Below, piece by piece: positions 32,734-44,185 of a stretch of DNA of 64,000 nucleotides. Source of the DNA: Aralia elata (Eukaryota; Streptophyta; Magnoliopsida; Apiales; Araliaceae); NCBI GenBank assembly GCA_034770075.1, contig JAVJAP010000357.1, positions 1,178,001 to 1,242,000 of the forward strand. Direction: 5' to 3'. Position numbers and translations under genes: made by a program. The notes under the pieces are model-generated. The model was not told the origin of the DNA, searched no databases, and was given only the letters and a program-made list of their open reading frames with translations. Positions within the stretch are counted from its first letter, which is position 1. Each line of letters starts with the position of its first letter.

Positions 32734-33349
32734 TTCTTTGTTGACCAATCATTATCTCTATGTACAACTTATTATACCCAAGCATACCCTTTGATATACT
32801 CTAAGGGTCTTAAGGAACATGTCAAAGTATAACTCATCATATACAAGATACTATGATGATTTCAAGTCCAATGATTACTTGTACTACTAATACTAGAGGA
32901 ATTCCTAGTGACAGACAAGTAAAAAAACTCCATTAGGTATTCCTTTAGCGAGTCACGTTTAGTGAACTTATTCTCCAATAAGCACCTACATACTTGCTTT
33001 AGTGTCTCTACACAAATGATTATGAGATCAATCAACATCTTTCTAAGAGCAAGTAAAGTATGTATCAATCTATCCGGATTCACTAATCCCCTTTTTAGTA
33101 ATCCAACGATTAGGAACAATTTTAGTTTTAAGTTTTCTAAGAATTTAGATCTCATTAGCATGATCATCATCATGATTCTAAAAGTATTACTCAAAATTAT
33201 GGGTTTATCACATATAAAATAACAGCACCATGTAGATAAAGTAAAAAGCATTTAATAAATTAATGCTTTTATTAATAAATGAATAAGATTACAAAGTATA
33301 TATGCTACATCATATCAAATATGATTAGCTTGTGTGCATAATACTTTCA
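32734..33349 (-). repeat. copia-1 5' LTR, second part
   Basis: Continues the LTR that stops at 7246 and matches 21507-22105 of copia-2. It ends TACTTTCA. Confidence 0.85.
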
Positions 33350-33500
33350 ATTTCTTAAGCTTAATTCTTTACTAACTTTGAGTATTTTTAGTGCCATTTT
33401 ATTTGTTTATGCGTTTGTTTTGTAGAAAACGGCTTTGGAGGGTCAAAACGGGAAATTTGGAGCTTAATGGCATTTTTGTAATTTCTGTGAACAGAGAACT
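33350..33500 (+). repeat. D: Athila-type LTR, U3 fragment
   Basis: Contains GGCATTTTTGTAATT and a GGAGCTTAATGG block like the U3 of C (GGGGCTTAAAATGG). It starts abruptly at the copia-1 LTR end and stops at the GAACT target site of B. Continues at 51377. Confidence 0.75.
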
Positions 33501-34199
33501 TGTGACACCCTCAAAATAGGTCTACACAACCCATTTTGAGTCGCCAATAACATTCTACAAAAATACAAATACGAATTTTTCCATTTACAACTAATATTTG
33601 TCGTGCAAAATACGACAACATACATACTGTGACTTTCCATACAAATATCGTACCGTATGGTACCACAGTATCCAAACCCAAATTATTACAATGCCATAAA
33701 AAGACGGCAACACACGTTTTAAGTCTTCAGTATAATTATTATACTATGCTATAACTTGATAATGACAACCACTAACTCGGACCATTACTCCACTCCCCGG
33801 CTAGTCCCAGCTACACTTTCCTTTCCTGAGAAGAACAATGGGACAAAACTGAAAAGAGTGAGCTCAAATAGCCCAGTAAAGAATATCATGATTAAGATAA
33901 TGAAGAATAAATTATCTTTAATCTTCAACAGTAATAAATCAGAGATTTATAGATATTTTAATTGTTTCAACAACAACAACTGCAGCGGAACGAACAATTC
34001 ATTAGAAGAGTCAAGTGGATTATAATATCTACCATCTTCTATAAATTAAAAGTTCACCACTAATATTTCATTCCTGTAACACCAATCAACAGTTCCTGTT
34101 TATGAACATCCAAATCAACAATTTATATTTAACAGCCTCTCTTTGCATCATGTGCCAAAGATATTTATTTATAACACCACCGACCATGATCATGCCAAA

Positions 34200-34462
34200 C
34201 GCCAGTTCATCTTTGCACTACGGGCCAAAGAGAACTTTCACCATACACCTTTGTTTGTAACACCAAAAGTCATGATTATACCAATACACAGTTTCGTCAA
34301 AATCATGTCACGCCAGTTCATCTTTGCACTACGGGCCAAAGAGAACTTTCACCATACGCCTTTGTTTGTAACACCAAAAGTCATGATTATACCAATACAC
34401 AATTTGGTCAAAATCATGTCACGCCAGTTTATCTTTCCACTACGGGCCAAAGAGAACTATCA
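34200..34462. repeat. 111-bp tandem repeat in B 3' LTR
   Basis: Units start at 34200, 34311 and 34422 (CGCCAGTTCATCTTTGCACT...), about 2.4 copies. The other LTR has only about 1.4 copies (41949-42098). Confidence 0.9.
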
Positions 34463-34889
34463 CCACAATTTAAATATGAGGATGATGACAATGATATAAA
34501 ATAAATACAGTGAGATCAAGGATAAGACTAAATATTAAAGATTTATAATTTAATTTATCCAGTGTCGAAGATTGACCAAATTGCCAACACAATGACCAAA
34601 TTGTGGAGTCAAATTCAAGAATGATTTTCAAGAATAAAGTTCATGATTCAACTATAACGTATAAAATGAAATAGAAAGATTTAGGTGAAAAGATATTAGA
34701 TGAAGCACAAACTATTAAGGATATTCTACTAATTTCAGGGATTTTCACCATTAAAAAAATAAGGTTTTGGAAACAAACAAAGATTTCATATCATAAATGG
34801 AGAAATATGAAAGAAAACGATATCCCTTAAAGAGTACAAAAAAAATGATATTTTATACGAGTATAAAAGAATATACGAAACTGCAAATG

Positions 34890-35170
34890 AATTTTTACCC
34901 GTCATGCGACAATCCGCTTAGACAGATCATTTCCACAAAAGATTAATAAGTAATGAATACGAAGGGTTATTCACCAGTCATGCGTCAATCCGCACGGACA
35001 GGTTATACCCACAGATTAATAAAGAATGAATACGAAGGGTTATTTACCAGGTACGACACTCCGTACATATAGGTTATTCCCACAGAGTAATAAGGAATGA
35101 ATACAAAAGGATATTCACCAAGCATGTGTCAATCCGCACGGACAGGTTATTCCCACAAATTAATACGGAA
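34890..35170. repeat. About 72-bp degenerate tandem repeat in B 3' LTR
   Basis: Four units around CATGCGTCAATCCGCACGG and AATAAGGAATGAATAC. In the other LTR the same array (42530-42753 and 50075-50130) is the site where E inserted. Confidence 0.8.
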
Positions 35171-36414
35171 TGAATAACAACATTTATGAGTATGAAGTAA
35201 ACTAATATCACTTACGAACATGAAAGCAAGGATATTACATACGAGTATGAAAGAAATGATATTCCCTACCTTCGTTAACAAGTGACTGGATGTTACTTTC
35301 TATGAAGTTTACTAACTTGGACAATACTAGTATTCTCACAAATACTCACAATAGCCTAGCACACTTAGAGAACTTAAGAAATTTAGAGAGTGAAAGGAAG
35401 TATAAGCAAGTAAGGAAGTTATGATTTTTCTTATACTAAACCCCCCTATTTATAGTAAAATGTAATCAATATCTACCACACATTAATTATCACACTCTTT
35501 TTATATCATCCATTCATTTTTTCTTTAATCTATATCATCCATCCATTTTTTCTTTAATCTATATCATCCATCCATTTTTTCAAAAAGATTAATCCATTAT
35601 CAAAAAGATAAATCCATTATCAAAAAGATAAAACCATTATCAAAGAGATAACTCCATTATCAAAACTTTTTTTTTATTAATAAATCCATTTTCTGTATTA
35701 TTGTGTTAAATGTATTAATATCACATATAGCATATACTCGCAATACTGGCAACCAGATTATTCCCAAGAAAGAGGGGGCCTTCCATAAAAATGGCGCGCA
35801 ATTAAATATCCTCTTTCCTTGACAGAATTTCTAGACATTGTCAATAATGCTAAACTATCATATCAAATAATATGTGTTACAGTGTCATGACAAATAATAT
35901 AAAATATTATGCAAATATTACTGTAATAATTATTTAATCAAAATACTGTGCAATTGCTACTTTATCAATTATTGAATCAATAATATAAACTATTGTGCAA
36001 CACCGTGTGCTACTGTGGAATACCGCGTAATACTGTGGAATAACGCGTTTTACTATTCTTTTTATTACCGTGTATTTCAACAGTTGCAGGTGATAATATT
36101 GTTGACAAAATACTGTTGTTTTCAGTATCCGACAATTAGTCGTTATGGGGCCCACCACCATTGACAATTTGTATAAACATTATGGGGCCACCAATATTTT
36201 GTTATTTCGGCGCCGTCGTACGTTACCGAATATAATATTCCCCGACAGAAAGAATATTCCCCGACAAAAGGAATATTTCCCAACATACTGTTTATCAGAT
36301 AATTTGCATATAACACCCTTAACTATCATTTATAACAATTAAGCACTTCACTATTTAGAAAAATAATCATAAAGAAAATAATAAACTTTTATTTCATAAA
36401 GTCGGGGTCTTACA

Positions 36415-36427
36415 ATCTCCCCTCCTT
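36415..36427 (-). other. B polypurine tract
   Basis: ATCTCCCCTCCTT on the plus strand, AAGGAGGGGAGAT in the sense direction, adjoining the LTR. Confidence 0.9.
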
Positions 36428-37989
36428 ATGAAATTTCGTCCTCGAAATTGACATACGTACCTGGCGTTTCGAAGAGGTGAGGATACCTTGCTCTCATTTC
36501 AGATTCTAACTCCCAGGTCATTTCCTCAGTATCATGGTTTCTCCATAAAACTTTGACTTGAGGTATAACCTTTGAGCATAGAATCTGTTCCTTCTTATCT
36601 AAGACCTTGACAGGTATCTCTTCGTACGTTAAATCTTCTACTATCTTGTCTGGTTCTAATTCAATAACGTGGTTCGGATCTTTCACATATTTACATAGCA
36701 TGGATATGTGAAAAACATTATGAACACGAGACATGTTTGGTGGTAAAGCGAGTTTGTAGGCCACAGTTCCTACTCGGTCGAGGATTTCAAATGGACCGAT
36801 AAATCGAGGGTTAAGCTTTCCTCTCTTTCCGAATCTCGTAACTCCTTTCCACGGAGCAACACGTAAAAATACATGATCTCCGACATTGAATTCCTCGTCT
36901 CTGCGAAGAAGATCAACATAACTCTTTTGTCGATCTTGAGCTATTTGTATATGTTGTCGGATCATTTGGATCTTTTCTGTAGTCATACGTATCAACTTGG
37001 GTCCCAAAAATTTTGCCTCGCATACTTCATCCCAACATGCTGGAGAACGACACCTTCGTCCATACAATGCCTCGAAGGGAGCCATGCCTATACTTGCTTG
37101 ATAACTATTGTTGTAAGAGAATTCCACCAATGGCAAGTATTTGTCCCAACTTCCTTTGAAGTCTAGTACGCAGAGTCTTAACATATCTTCGAGGGTTTAA
37201 ATAGTCCTTTCCGATTTCCCGACTGTCTGGGATGGTATGTAGAACTGAATCGTAATTCAGTGCCCATAGCTTTTTGCAAGCTGACCCAAATTGTGAAGTG
37301 AATCTAGGATCTTGATCAGAAACTATGGATACTGGCATGCTATGCAATCTCATAATCTCGCTTATATACATACTAGCAAGACGCTCAAGTGAATAGTTTT
37401 CTCGTATAGGCAAGAAATGAGGAGACTTGGTCAATCTATCTATAATGACCCAAATTGCGTCTAAGCCTTGAGAAACTTTGGGAAGACCTGGCACGAAATC
37501 CATGTTGATGTGTTCCCACTTCTATTCTGGAATCTCAAGTGGTTGCAATGGACCCCTTGGTACTTGATGCTCCGCCTTGACACGTTGACAAGTTAAACAT
37601 CTTGAGATAAACTCTGCGATCTCTCTCTTCATATTGTTCCACCAAAATGTATGGTGAAGATCAGGATACATTTTGGTACTTCCAGGGTGGATTGCAAACG
37701 GTGTGTTGTGTGCCTCCATCATGATTTTGTATTTCAAGTTAGAGTCGTTAGGAACACACAGTCTAGAGTTGATTCGCAGTATTCCTTCTTTGTCGACTCT
37801 TGCTTCTGGAATAGCACCTTCTTGTACCTTCTTCTTCATATTCACCAACTCTGGGTCTATAATTTGAGCAGCTTTAATTTTGTCGATTAAAGCCGGTTCT
37901 ACTCGTATATGTGCGATCTTCCCGTGGGTTTCTGGAGTCTTCAACTCTATCTCCATCCTTTGTAAATCATCCAAAATGGTCCTTTGCAA
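36426..37989 (-). pseudogene. B integrase with chromodomain
   Basis: Read leftward: the zinc finger shows HNTPFAIH and CLTCQRVK. A TAG near 37522 (TGG-type codon) precedes WEHINMDFVPGLP with the first catalytic Asp. The second motif is SIVSDQDPRF. A frameshift near 37190-37230 precedes LEDMLRLCVLDFKGSW. The C-terminal frame (37184-36426) has VGDHVFLRVAPWKG, RVHNVFHISML and a chromodomain VKVLWRNHDTEEMTWELE. A chromodomain directs chromovirus integration to marked chromatin. The breaks make this copy inactive. Confidence 0.88.
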
Positions 37990-39413
37990 TGTCAGTAACG
38001 CACTCGTACTTGCATATGATCTTCTATTCAATGCGTCAGCTACTACATTCTCCTTTCCAGGATGGTATTGGATGGTATGGTCATAATCTTTCAACAGCTC
38101 GAGCCAACGTCGTTGTCGCATGTTGAGTTCTTTTTGGGTGAAGAAATATTTGAGACTTTTGTAGTCTGTATAGATCCCCACTTTCTCTCCATACAAGTAA
38201 TGTCTCCAAATCTTCAATGCAAAAACGACTGTTGTCAGCTCTAGATCATGAGTAGGATAATTTCTCTCATATTCCTTGAGTTGTCGAGGTGCATAAGCTA
38301 TAACTTTCCCATGTTACATGAGAACGTAACCTAGTCCTTTGCCTGAAGCATCGCTGTAGATGACAAATCCTTCCGATCCTGATGGTATTGCCAATACAGG
38401 TGCTGAAATGAGTCTTCTTTTGAGTTCTTGAAAACTTTTCTCGCATTCCTCACTCCACTTGAATGTTGTGCTTTTCCGAGTTAGTTGAATTAATGGAATG
38501 GCTATTCGAGAAAATCCTTCTACGAATCTCCGATAATAACCAGTTAGACCCAGAAAGCTTCGTACTTCGGTTACTGACTTTGGTTGTTCCCAATTTGATA
38601 CTGCTTTAATCTTCGCCGGGTTAACCGAGATTCCTTGTTTAGAAACCACGTGGCCAAGGAATGCAACTTTCTCAAGCCAGAATTCATATTTCTTCAACTT
38701 AGCATATAACTTGTTTTCACGAAGCTTTTGAAGTATCAGCCTCAAGTGTTGCTCATGATCTTCACGACTTTTGGAGTATATGAGAATGTCATCAATAAAG
38801 ACAACCACAAAATGATCCAAATATTCCTTGAATATTTGGTTCATCATATCCATGAAAGTCGCAGGAGCATTAGTCAATCCGAAAGACATGACTAGGAATT
38901 CATAATGCCCGTATCGAGTTCTGAAGGTAGTCTTTGGAATGTCATCAACTTTAACTTTTAACTGATGATACCCAGAACAGAGGTCGATCTTTGAAAAGAA
39001 TTGAGCACCTTGTAACTGGTCGAACAGGTCATCAATGCGAGGTAACGGGTACCTGTTTTTGATGGTAACATGGTTTAACTCCCGATAGTCAATGCAAAGT
39101 CTCATACTCCCGTCTTTCTTCTTTACAAATAAAACAGGAGCACCCCAAGGCGATGTACTTGGACGTATAAAACCGCTGTCTAACAACTCCTGTAGTTAGA
39201 CTTTTAACTCCTGAAGTTCAATAGGAGCCATTCGATATGGGATTTTGGAAATGGGTTTTGTATCGGGTTCAAGGTCGATACAAAATTCGATTTCAGATTT
39301 GGGGGTAGGCCAGGAAGTTCTTTGGGAAATACATCAGGGAACTCATTAACAACAGAAATACTATTCAAATCTAACGTACTTTTGTTTAAATCCGTTACAA
39401 GGGCTAAGAAAGC
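37990..39413 (-). pseudogene. B reverse transcriptase and RNase H
   Basis: The RT frame 39186-38314 shows GAPVLFVKKKDGSMRLCIDY, KIDLCSGYHQLKV, FGLTNAPATFMDMMN and catalytic VVFIDDILIYS. The thumb has FLGLTGYYRRFV. RNase H starts YSDASGKGLG and is broken by a TAA at 38314-38316, then continues with YTDYKSLKYFFTQKELNMRQ (from 38217). A further TAA near 39195 precedes the first block. The stops look like CAA to TAA changes on the coding strand. Confidence 0.88.
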
Positions 39414-40511
39414 TTAACATCCGTTTTTCAATAAACGAATGGCTTTGTGATAAGAAATGACGATTATTGATTTCAACGGTTTGGTTGCTTGAATACGTAT
39501 AACAGGTTGATTAGGAATATGAAAACTAATGACCTTACGAAAACAATCAATTTTAGCATGATGAGTAGTTAACCAATCAATTCCTAAAATCACATCAAAT
39601 TCATGCATGTCCAAGGAGATAAGATCAACAGATAATGTGAGGGTGCCGATTTTAACAAAACAAGATTTATAGACTGTAGATGTAACGAATGTTTGTGCTA
39701 ATGGTGTTTCAACAGATAAGTCGAAATCTAATTTCTCATGAGTCAAGTTCAGACGTTGAGCACATGTTGGTGAAATAAAAGAGTGGGTAGAACCAGTATC
39801 TAATAAGGTATAGACTTCACAAGAGTTAATAAGTAGTTTACCTGGGATAACCTCGTTCGGGTTCCGTGCTTTTTGGGATGTCACGACAAAAGCTCTCCCC
39901 TGAACCACAGACTTTGACTTGTCTGTGACTGCTTTTGGTGTCATCATTGCAGCTGGACTTGACTTTATTGCATGACAAAATCGAGCTATGTGACCTTCTT
40001 TTCCACAATTGTAACACACCTGGGATGGCGACTGTGTACAATTTGGATTGATGTGTCCCTCTTTTCCACATCTGAAACATCTGACTGGTGGTCGTTCTCC
40101 TCCCCTCGCAACTGGTACTGGTGTTGGTGCTGATGTTGGTACCTTTTTATAGTTGTTGTTGAATTTCCTCTTGTTGCCACTTGACTCACTTCCTGTTATC
40201 TGGGCCAGGATTACCACCAAAGTGGTTACTATTTCCGACGTTATGATTCCCTCCTCACTGGTTATCATTATTTCGATAATTGTTGCCACCATTACGATTA
40301 TTATCGTAATTTCTCTCTCGTTGTTGGGTGGTGCTTCCTGCTCCACTAATTGAGCCCTATCCACAGCATCCGAATATAGACAAATTTTATGAGAAATGAG
40401 ATATTTACGAATTTCTGGTTTCAAACCTCGTAGAAACATTCGTGTCATTCGTTCCTCAGTGTCCACCAAATGGGATGCAAATCGAGACAGCTCGGCAAAC
40501 TTGGCTTCGTA
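39414..40511 (-). pseudogene. B gag C-terminus and protease
   Basis: Open from after a TAG at 40512-40514. It contains the LRGLKPEIRKYL block of chromovirus gag, a low-complexity Ile- and Thr-rich segment, and two CCHC zinc knuckles, CFRCGKEGHINPNC and CYNCGKEGHIARFC. The protease has active site TLLDTGSTHSFIS and a second motif, FDVILGIDWL. Two knuckles and the linked protease are usual for Tekay. The Ile-rich segment may be out of frame, because an Asn- and Gly-rich tract is usual here. Confidence 0.85.
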
Positions 40512-40561
40512 CTACGACACCGTCATGTTGTTCTGTTCCAGTTTGATGAATTCTACCTCCT

Positions 40562-41053
40562 TTATATGGCGAACACTCTCCAGAAAATACTTCTCGTTAA
40601 ATCTTGGAACTCGACCCACGACATCTCGAGTGCCGAGTGACGGGTACGTTTCACGGATTCCCACCAATGATCTGCTTCTCCTCGCAGTATAAAGGTAGAG
40701 AAAGGAACCTTTTTTTCATCCGTGCAATGTAGTAGATCAAATATCTTTGTTAATTGTTTGAGCCACGCCTCTACCTTGAGGGGATCTGGCTTGCCGAAAA
40801 ATTCAGGTGGTCCCAACTCTTTGAACTGCTTGGCAGTGACCATTCGTACATTATCAGTGTTTCTGCCAGTATTGTACACAGGAGCTCTTCTCGCCTGGTT
40901 CTGCATAAATTGCATGAAGTTTCTAAAAAATTCATCATTCATTCTGTTGTTAGCATCATGATTAGCATCGTGATTTTCCGAGTTTGCACCAGTAGCTTCC
41001 TGATTTTCAGCCACAATTGTTTCATAGTGAATATCTTGGTTTTCAGATGTCAT
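40562..41053 (-). pseudogene. B gag N-terminus
   Basis: ATG at 41053 (MTSENQDIHYET). It contains FKELGPPEFFGKPDPLKVEAWL and DEKKVPFSTFILRGEADHWWE, the conserved chromovirus capsid region. A frameshift near 40605-40615 ends the readable part; the continuation is in the frame of the next feature. Confidence 0.85.
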
Positions 41054-41236
41054 TCTGAATTTGATCACAAAACAAAGATTAGTTAAGGAAATAGACATGC
41101 CACATCTTGTTTCTACAACCAAACCAATTAATTAAATAACAAAAATAGCTTAGGTAGGACACACTAGCGAAGGATTGTACTCGTCTCTCCCCTCCTAGTT
41201 CTAATTCCAGATCTCTACCAGAGATCATATCCCTAA

Positions 41237-41248
41237 GCTCTGATACCA
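41237..41248 (-). other. B primer-binding site, initiator tRNA-Met
   Basis: GCTCTGATACCA on the plus strand is the perfect complement of TGGTATCAGAGC; the LTR begins 2 bp away. Confidence 0.92.
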
Positions 41249-41250
41249 AC

Positions 41251-42753
41251 TGTGACGCCTCCAAAATAGGTCCACACAACCCATTTTGAGTCGCCAATAA
41301 CATTCTACAAAAATACAAATACGAATTTTCCCATTTACAACTAATATTTGTCGTGCAAAATACGACAACACACATATTGTGACTTTCCATACAAATATCG
41401 TACCGTATGGTACCACAGTATCCAAACCCAAATTATTACAATGCCGTAAAAAGACGGCAACACACGTTTTAAGTCTTCAGTATAATTATTATACTATGCT
41501 ATAACTTGATAAGGACAACCACTAACTCGGACCATTACTCCACTCCCCGGCTAGTCCCAGCTACACTTTCCTTTCCTGAGAAGAACAATGGGACAAAACT
41601 TAAAAGGGTGAGCTCAAATAGCCCAGTAAAGAATACCATGATTAAGATAATGAAGAATAAATTATCTTTAACCTTCAACAATAATAAATCAGAGATTTAT
41701 AGATATTTTAATTGTTTCAACAACAACTGCAGCGGAACGAACAATCCATTAGAAGAGTCAAGTAGATTATAATATCTACCATCTTCTATAAATTAAAAGT
41801 TCACCACTAATATTTCATCCCTGTAACACCAATCAACAGTTCCTGTTTATGAACATCCAAATCAACAGTTTACATTTAACAGCCTCTCTTTGCACCATGT
41901 GCCAAAGATATTTATTTATAACACCACCGGCCATTATCATGCCAAACGCCAGTTCATCTTTGCACTACGAGCCAAAGAGAACTTTCACCATACGCCTTTG
42001 TTTGTAACACCAAAAGTCATGATTATACCAATACACAGTTTGGTCAAAATCATGTCACGCCAGTTCATCTTTGCACTACGGGCCAAAGAGAACTATCACC
42101 ACAATTTAAATATGAGGATGATGACAATGATATAAAATAAATACAGTGGGATCAAGGATAAGAATAAATATTAAAGATTTATAATTTAATTTATCCAGTG
42201 TCAAGATTGACCAAATTGTCAATACGATGACCAAATTGTGGAGTCAAATTCAAGAATGATTTTCAAGAATAAAGTTCATGATTCAACTATAACGTATAAA
42301 ACGAAATAGAAAGACTTAGGTGAAAAGATATTAGATGAAGCACAAACTATTAAGGATATTCTACTAATTTCAGGGATTTTCACCATTAAAAAAATAAGGT
42401 TTTGGAAACAAACAAAGATTTTTTATCATAAATGGAGAAATATGAAAGAAAACGATATCCCTTAAAGAGTACAAAAGAAATGATTATTTATACGAGTATA
42501 AAAGAATATACGAAACTGCAAATGGATTTTTACCCGTCATGCGATAATCTGCTTAGACAGATCATTTCCACAATAGATTAATAAGTAATGAATACGAAGG
42601 GTTATTCACCAGTCATGCGTCAATCCGCACGGATAGGTTATACCCACAGATTAATAAAAAATGAAAACAAAGGGTTATTCACCAGGTACGACACTCCGTA
42701 CATATAGGTTATTCCCATAGAGTAATAAGGAATGAATACAAAAGGATATTCAC
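41251..42753 (-). repeat. B 5' LTR, first part
   Basis: TGTGACGCCT...; matches 33501 to about 35120 with a few percent substitutions and one 111-bp unit less. Ends at the TTCAC target site of E. Confidence 0.9.
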
Positions 42754-44170
42754 TGTTGCCTCTTTTTAAGTCTTAAATAAAAGAGCTCTAACTCACGCAA
42801 GTATACGTGGTCAACAAGTAATACAGAGGAAGTAGAGTATCGTCCCACAGAGACAGGATTAAATTAATTCATTATGCATCAGTTCTATCACTGTACTTAT
42901 TTGCCTAAACTATTGTCTTACTTTTGGTGATAAAATTATGTCTAAGTTAATTAATAACTAAATATGCAAATACTAACGAAATATATTAAGCTTGGAATTA
43001 ATGGGATCCTAACTTCATTTAATAGTTCATCTAATTATCGCTATCATGCTAGACAATGCACATATCACAGAAAAGTAGCCAAGGACACTAAAATAGACAT
43101 AATCATCTGTCAATGTATTATGACCTACTTACATAATATCCATACTCAATAGACACCATGTAATCACCACTATAACCAAAATCACTATATTTCTATGTGA
43201 AATTGCAATTATATTGATTTTAAGCTCAAGCCCTTATTTTGACTCTTACGGTAAAAACAGTATATTTCTATCTGATTCACAAAATATTAAGCTATCCAAT
43301 TAAGCCTCATATTCGCAAGTTATCATGATTACAATCCATACCTATATGTTATTTTTCAATTCCATATAAGTACTGAAATCGAATGGTGATCAAGCATTCA
43401 TACATGTAAAACAATCATGATAAAAGTTCCTTATGATATGCAAAACAATCTAACAATCAAGCTTATAATTAGACTACATATTAAAATCCGTTAGAATCCC
43501 ATAATGGAGATTAGTTCATGTCTGAACCAAAAGCCATTATGGGATCAAAACTAAACATGAAAAATAAACAATCAATTGAAGAAAGAAGAAATAGATTGAT
43601 CAAACCCAATTGAAGAATAAAATCCAAGATAAGCTTAAACCCATATCAAAATCCAAAGCTTGAACAAAAGTAATCCACACAATATATCTCTAAAACTATC
43701 TCTAGTAAAGTAGAATAATAATCTATGATAAAAAAAAACTACTAAAAGTCTCCAAGTTTTTATACTCAGGGTTTCCTTCTCACTATCTGATCAATATAGG
43801 CTAGAATCCTCTTCAGAATTGGCTTCCTTTTCCTCCTCCAACTGAAATTTAGCAACCCAAAATCGAGCCTAGCGCTTCTGGCGCTATGATGAGCGCTTCT
43901 GGCGCTATGATGAGCGCTTCTGGCGCTATGGTGCAGCATATGTAGCGCCTCTGGCGCTTGCATGGGCGCTTCTGGCGCTCAACCTTGACCAGCTATTTAC
44001 GAAAATGCCACTAGGTGTGTTTTAAGCTCCAAAATCACCCTTTTGCCCCTCCAGCTCCAACCTACAATAAAGAAACACCAAAAACAAGTAAAATAATACT
44101 ATAAGCACTTAAAAACCACAATAATTAAGTCTAACAATACATGATTCGTAGGTATAAATCCCACTCATCA
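42754..44170 (-). repeat. E 3' LTR
   Basis: TGTTGCCTC...CTCATCA on the plus strand. Its GC cluster at 43869-43980 has one more 21-bp unit than the other LTR. TTTTTATA at 43757-43764 is the TATA box on the minus strand. Confidence 0.93.
43869..43980 (-). repeat. AGCGC palindrome cluster in E 3' LTR
   Basis: Units AGCGCTTCTGGCGCT separated by ATGATG and similar spacers. About 105 bp upstream of TATA in the sense direction. It shares the AGCGCCAGAAGCGCT type with element C. Confidence 0.85.
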
Positions 44171-44185
44171 AATACCCCCAAACTT
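44171..44185 (-). other. E polypurine tract
   Basis: AATACCCCCAAACTT on the plus strand, AAGTTTGGGGGTATT in the sense direction. Confidence 0.9.

Larger units (their letters stand above)
2486..33349 (-). mobile_element. copia-1: Ty1/copia element, 3'-truncated, split by chromovirus A
   Basis: Minus-strand element in gag-protease-integrase order. Present are integrase (from 2545), gag, a 1.7-kb leader, a degenerate primer-binding site and one LTR (6083-7246 continued at 32734-33349). RT, RNase H and the 3' LTR are missing: the left end is cut inside integrase and abuts an Athila LTR tip. Chromovirus A inserted into its LTR with target duplication ATAGA. It is similar throughout to copia-2, at roughly 85% by eye in the leader. 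Confidence 0.85.
33501..36414 (-). repeat. B 3' LTR
   Basis: TGTGACACCC...GTCTTACA on the plus strand, 2914 bp. It contains a 111-bp tandem repeat (34200-34462), about four degenerate 72-bp repeats (34890-35170), short TATCATCCATCC and AAAGATAA repeats (35500-35660), and a TATA box on the minus strand near 35447-35456. No coding frame; short frames across the 111-bp repeat are artefacts. Confidence 0.92.

Noticed and set aside
34143..34499. 118-codon frame with internal repeats
   Set aside because: It is the 111-bp tandem repeat (37 codons) in the B LTR, antisense to the element, with no family match.
36145..36342. Small frame conserved in both B LTRs (also 51102-51299)
   Set aside because: Conserved only because the LTRs are copies; it is antisense to the element and has no start context or domain.
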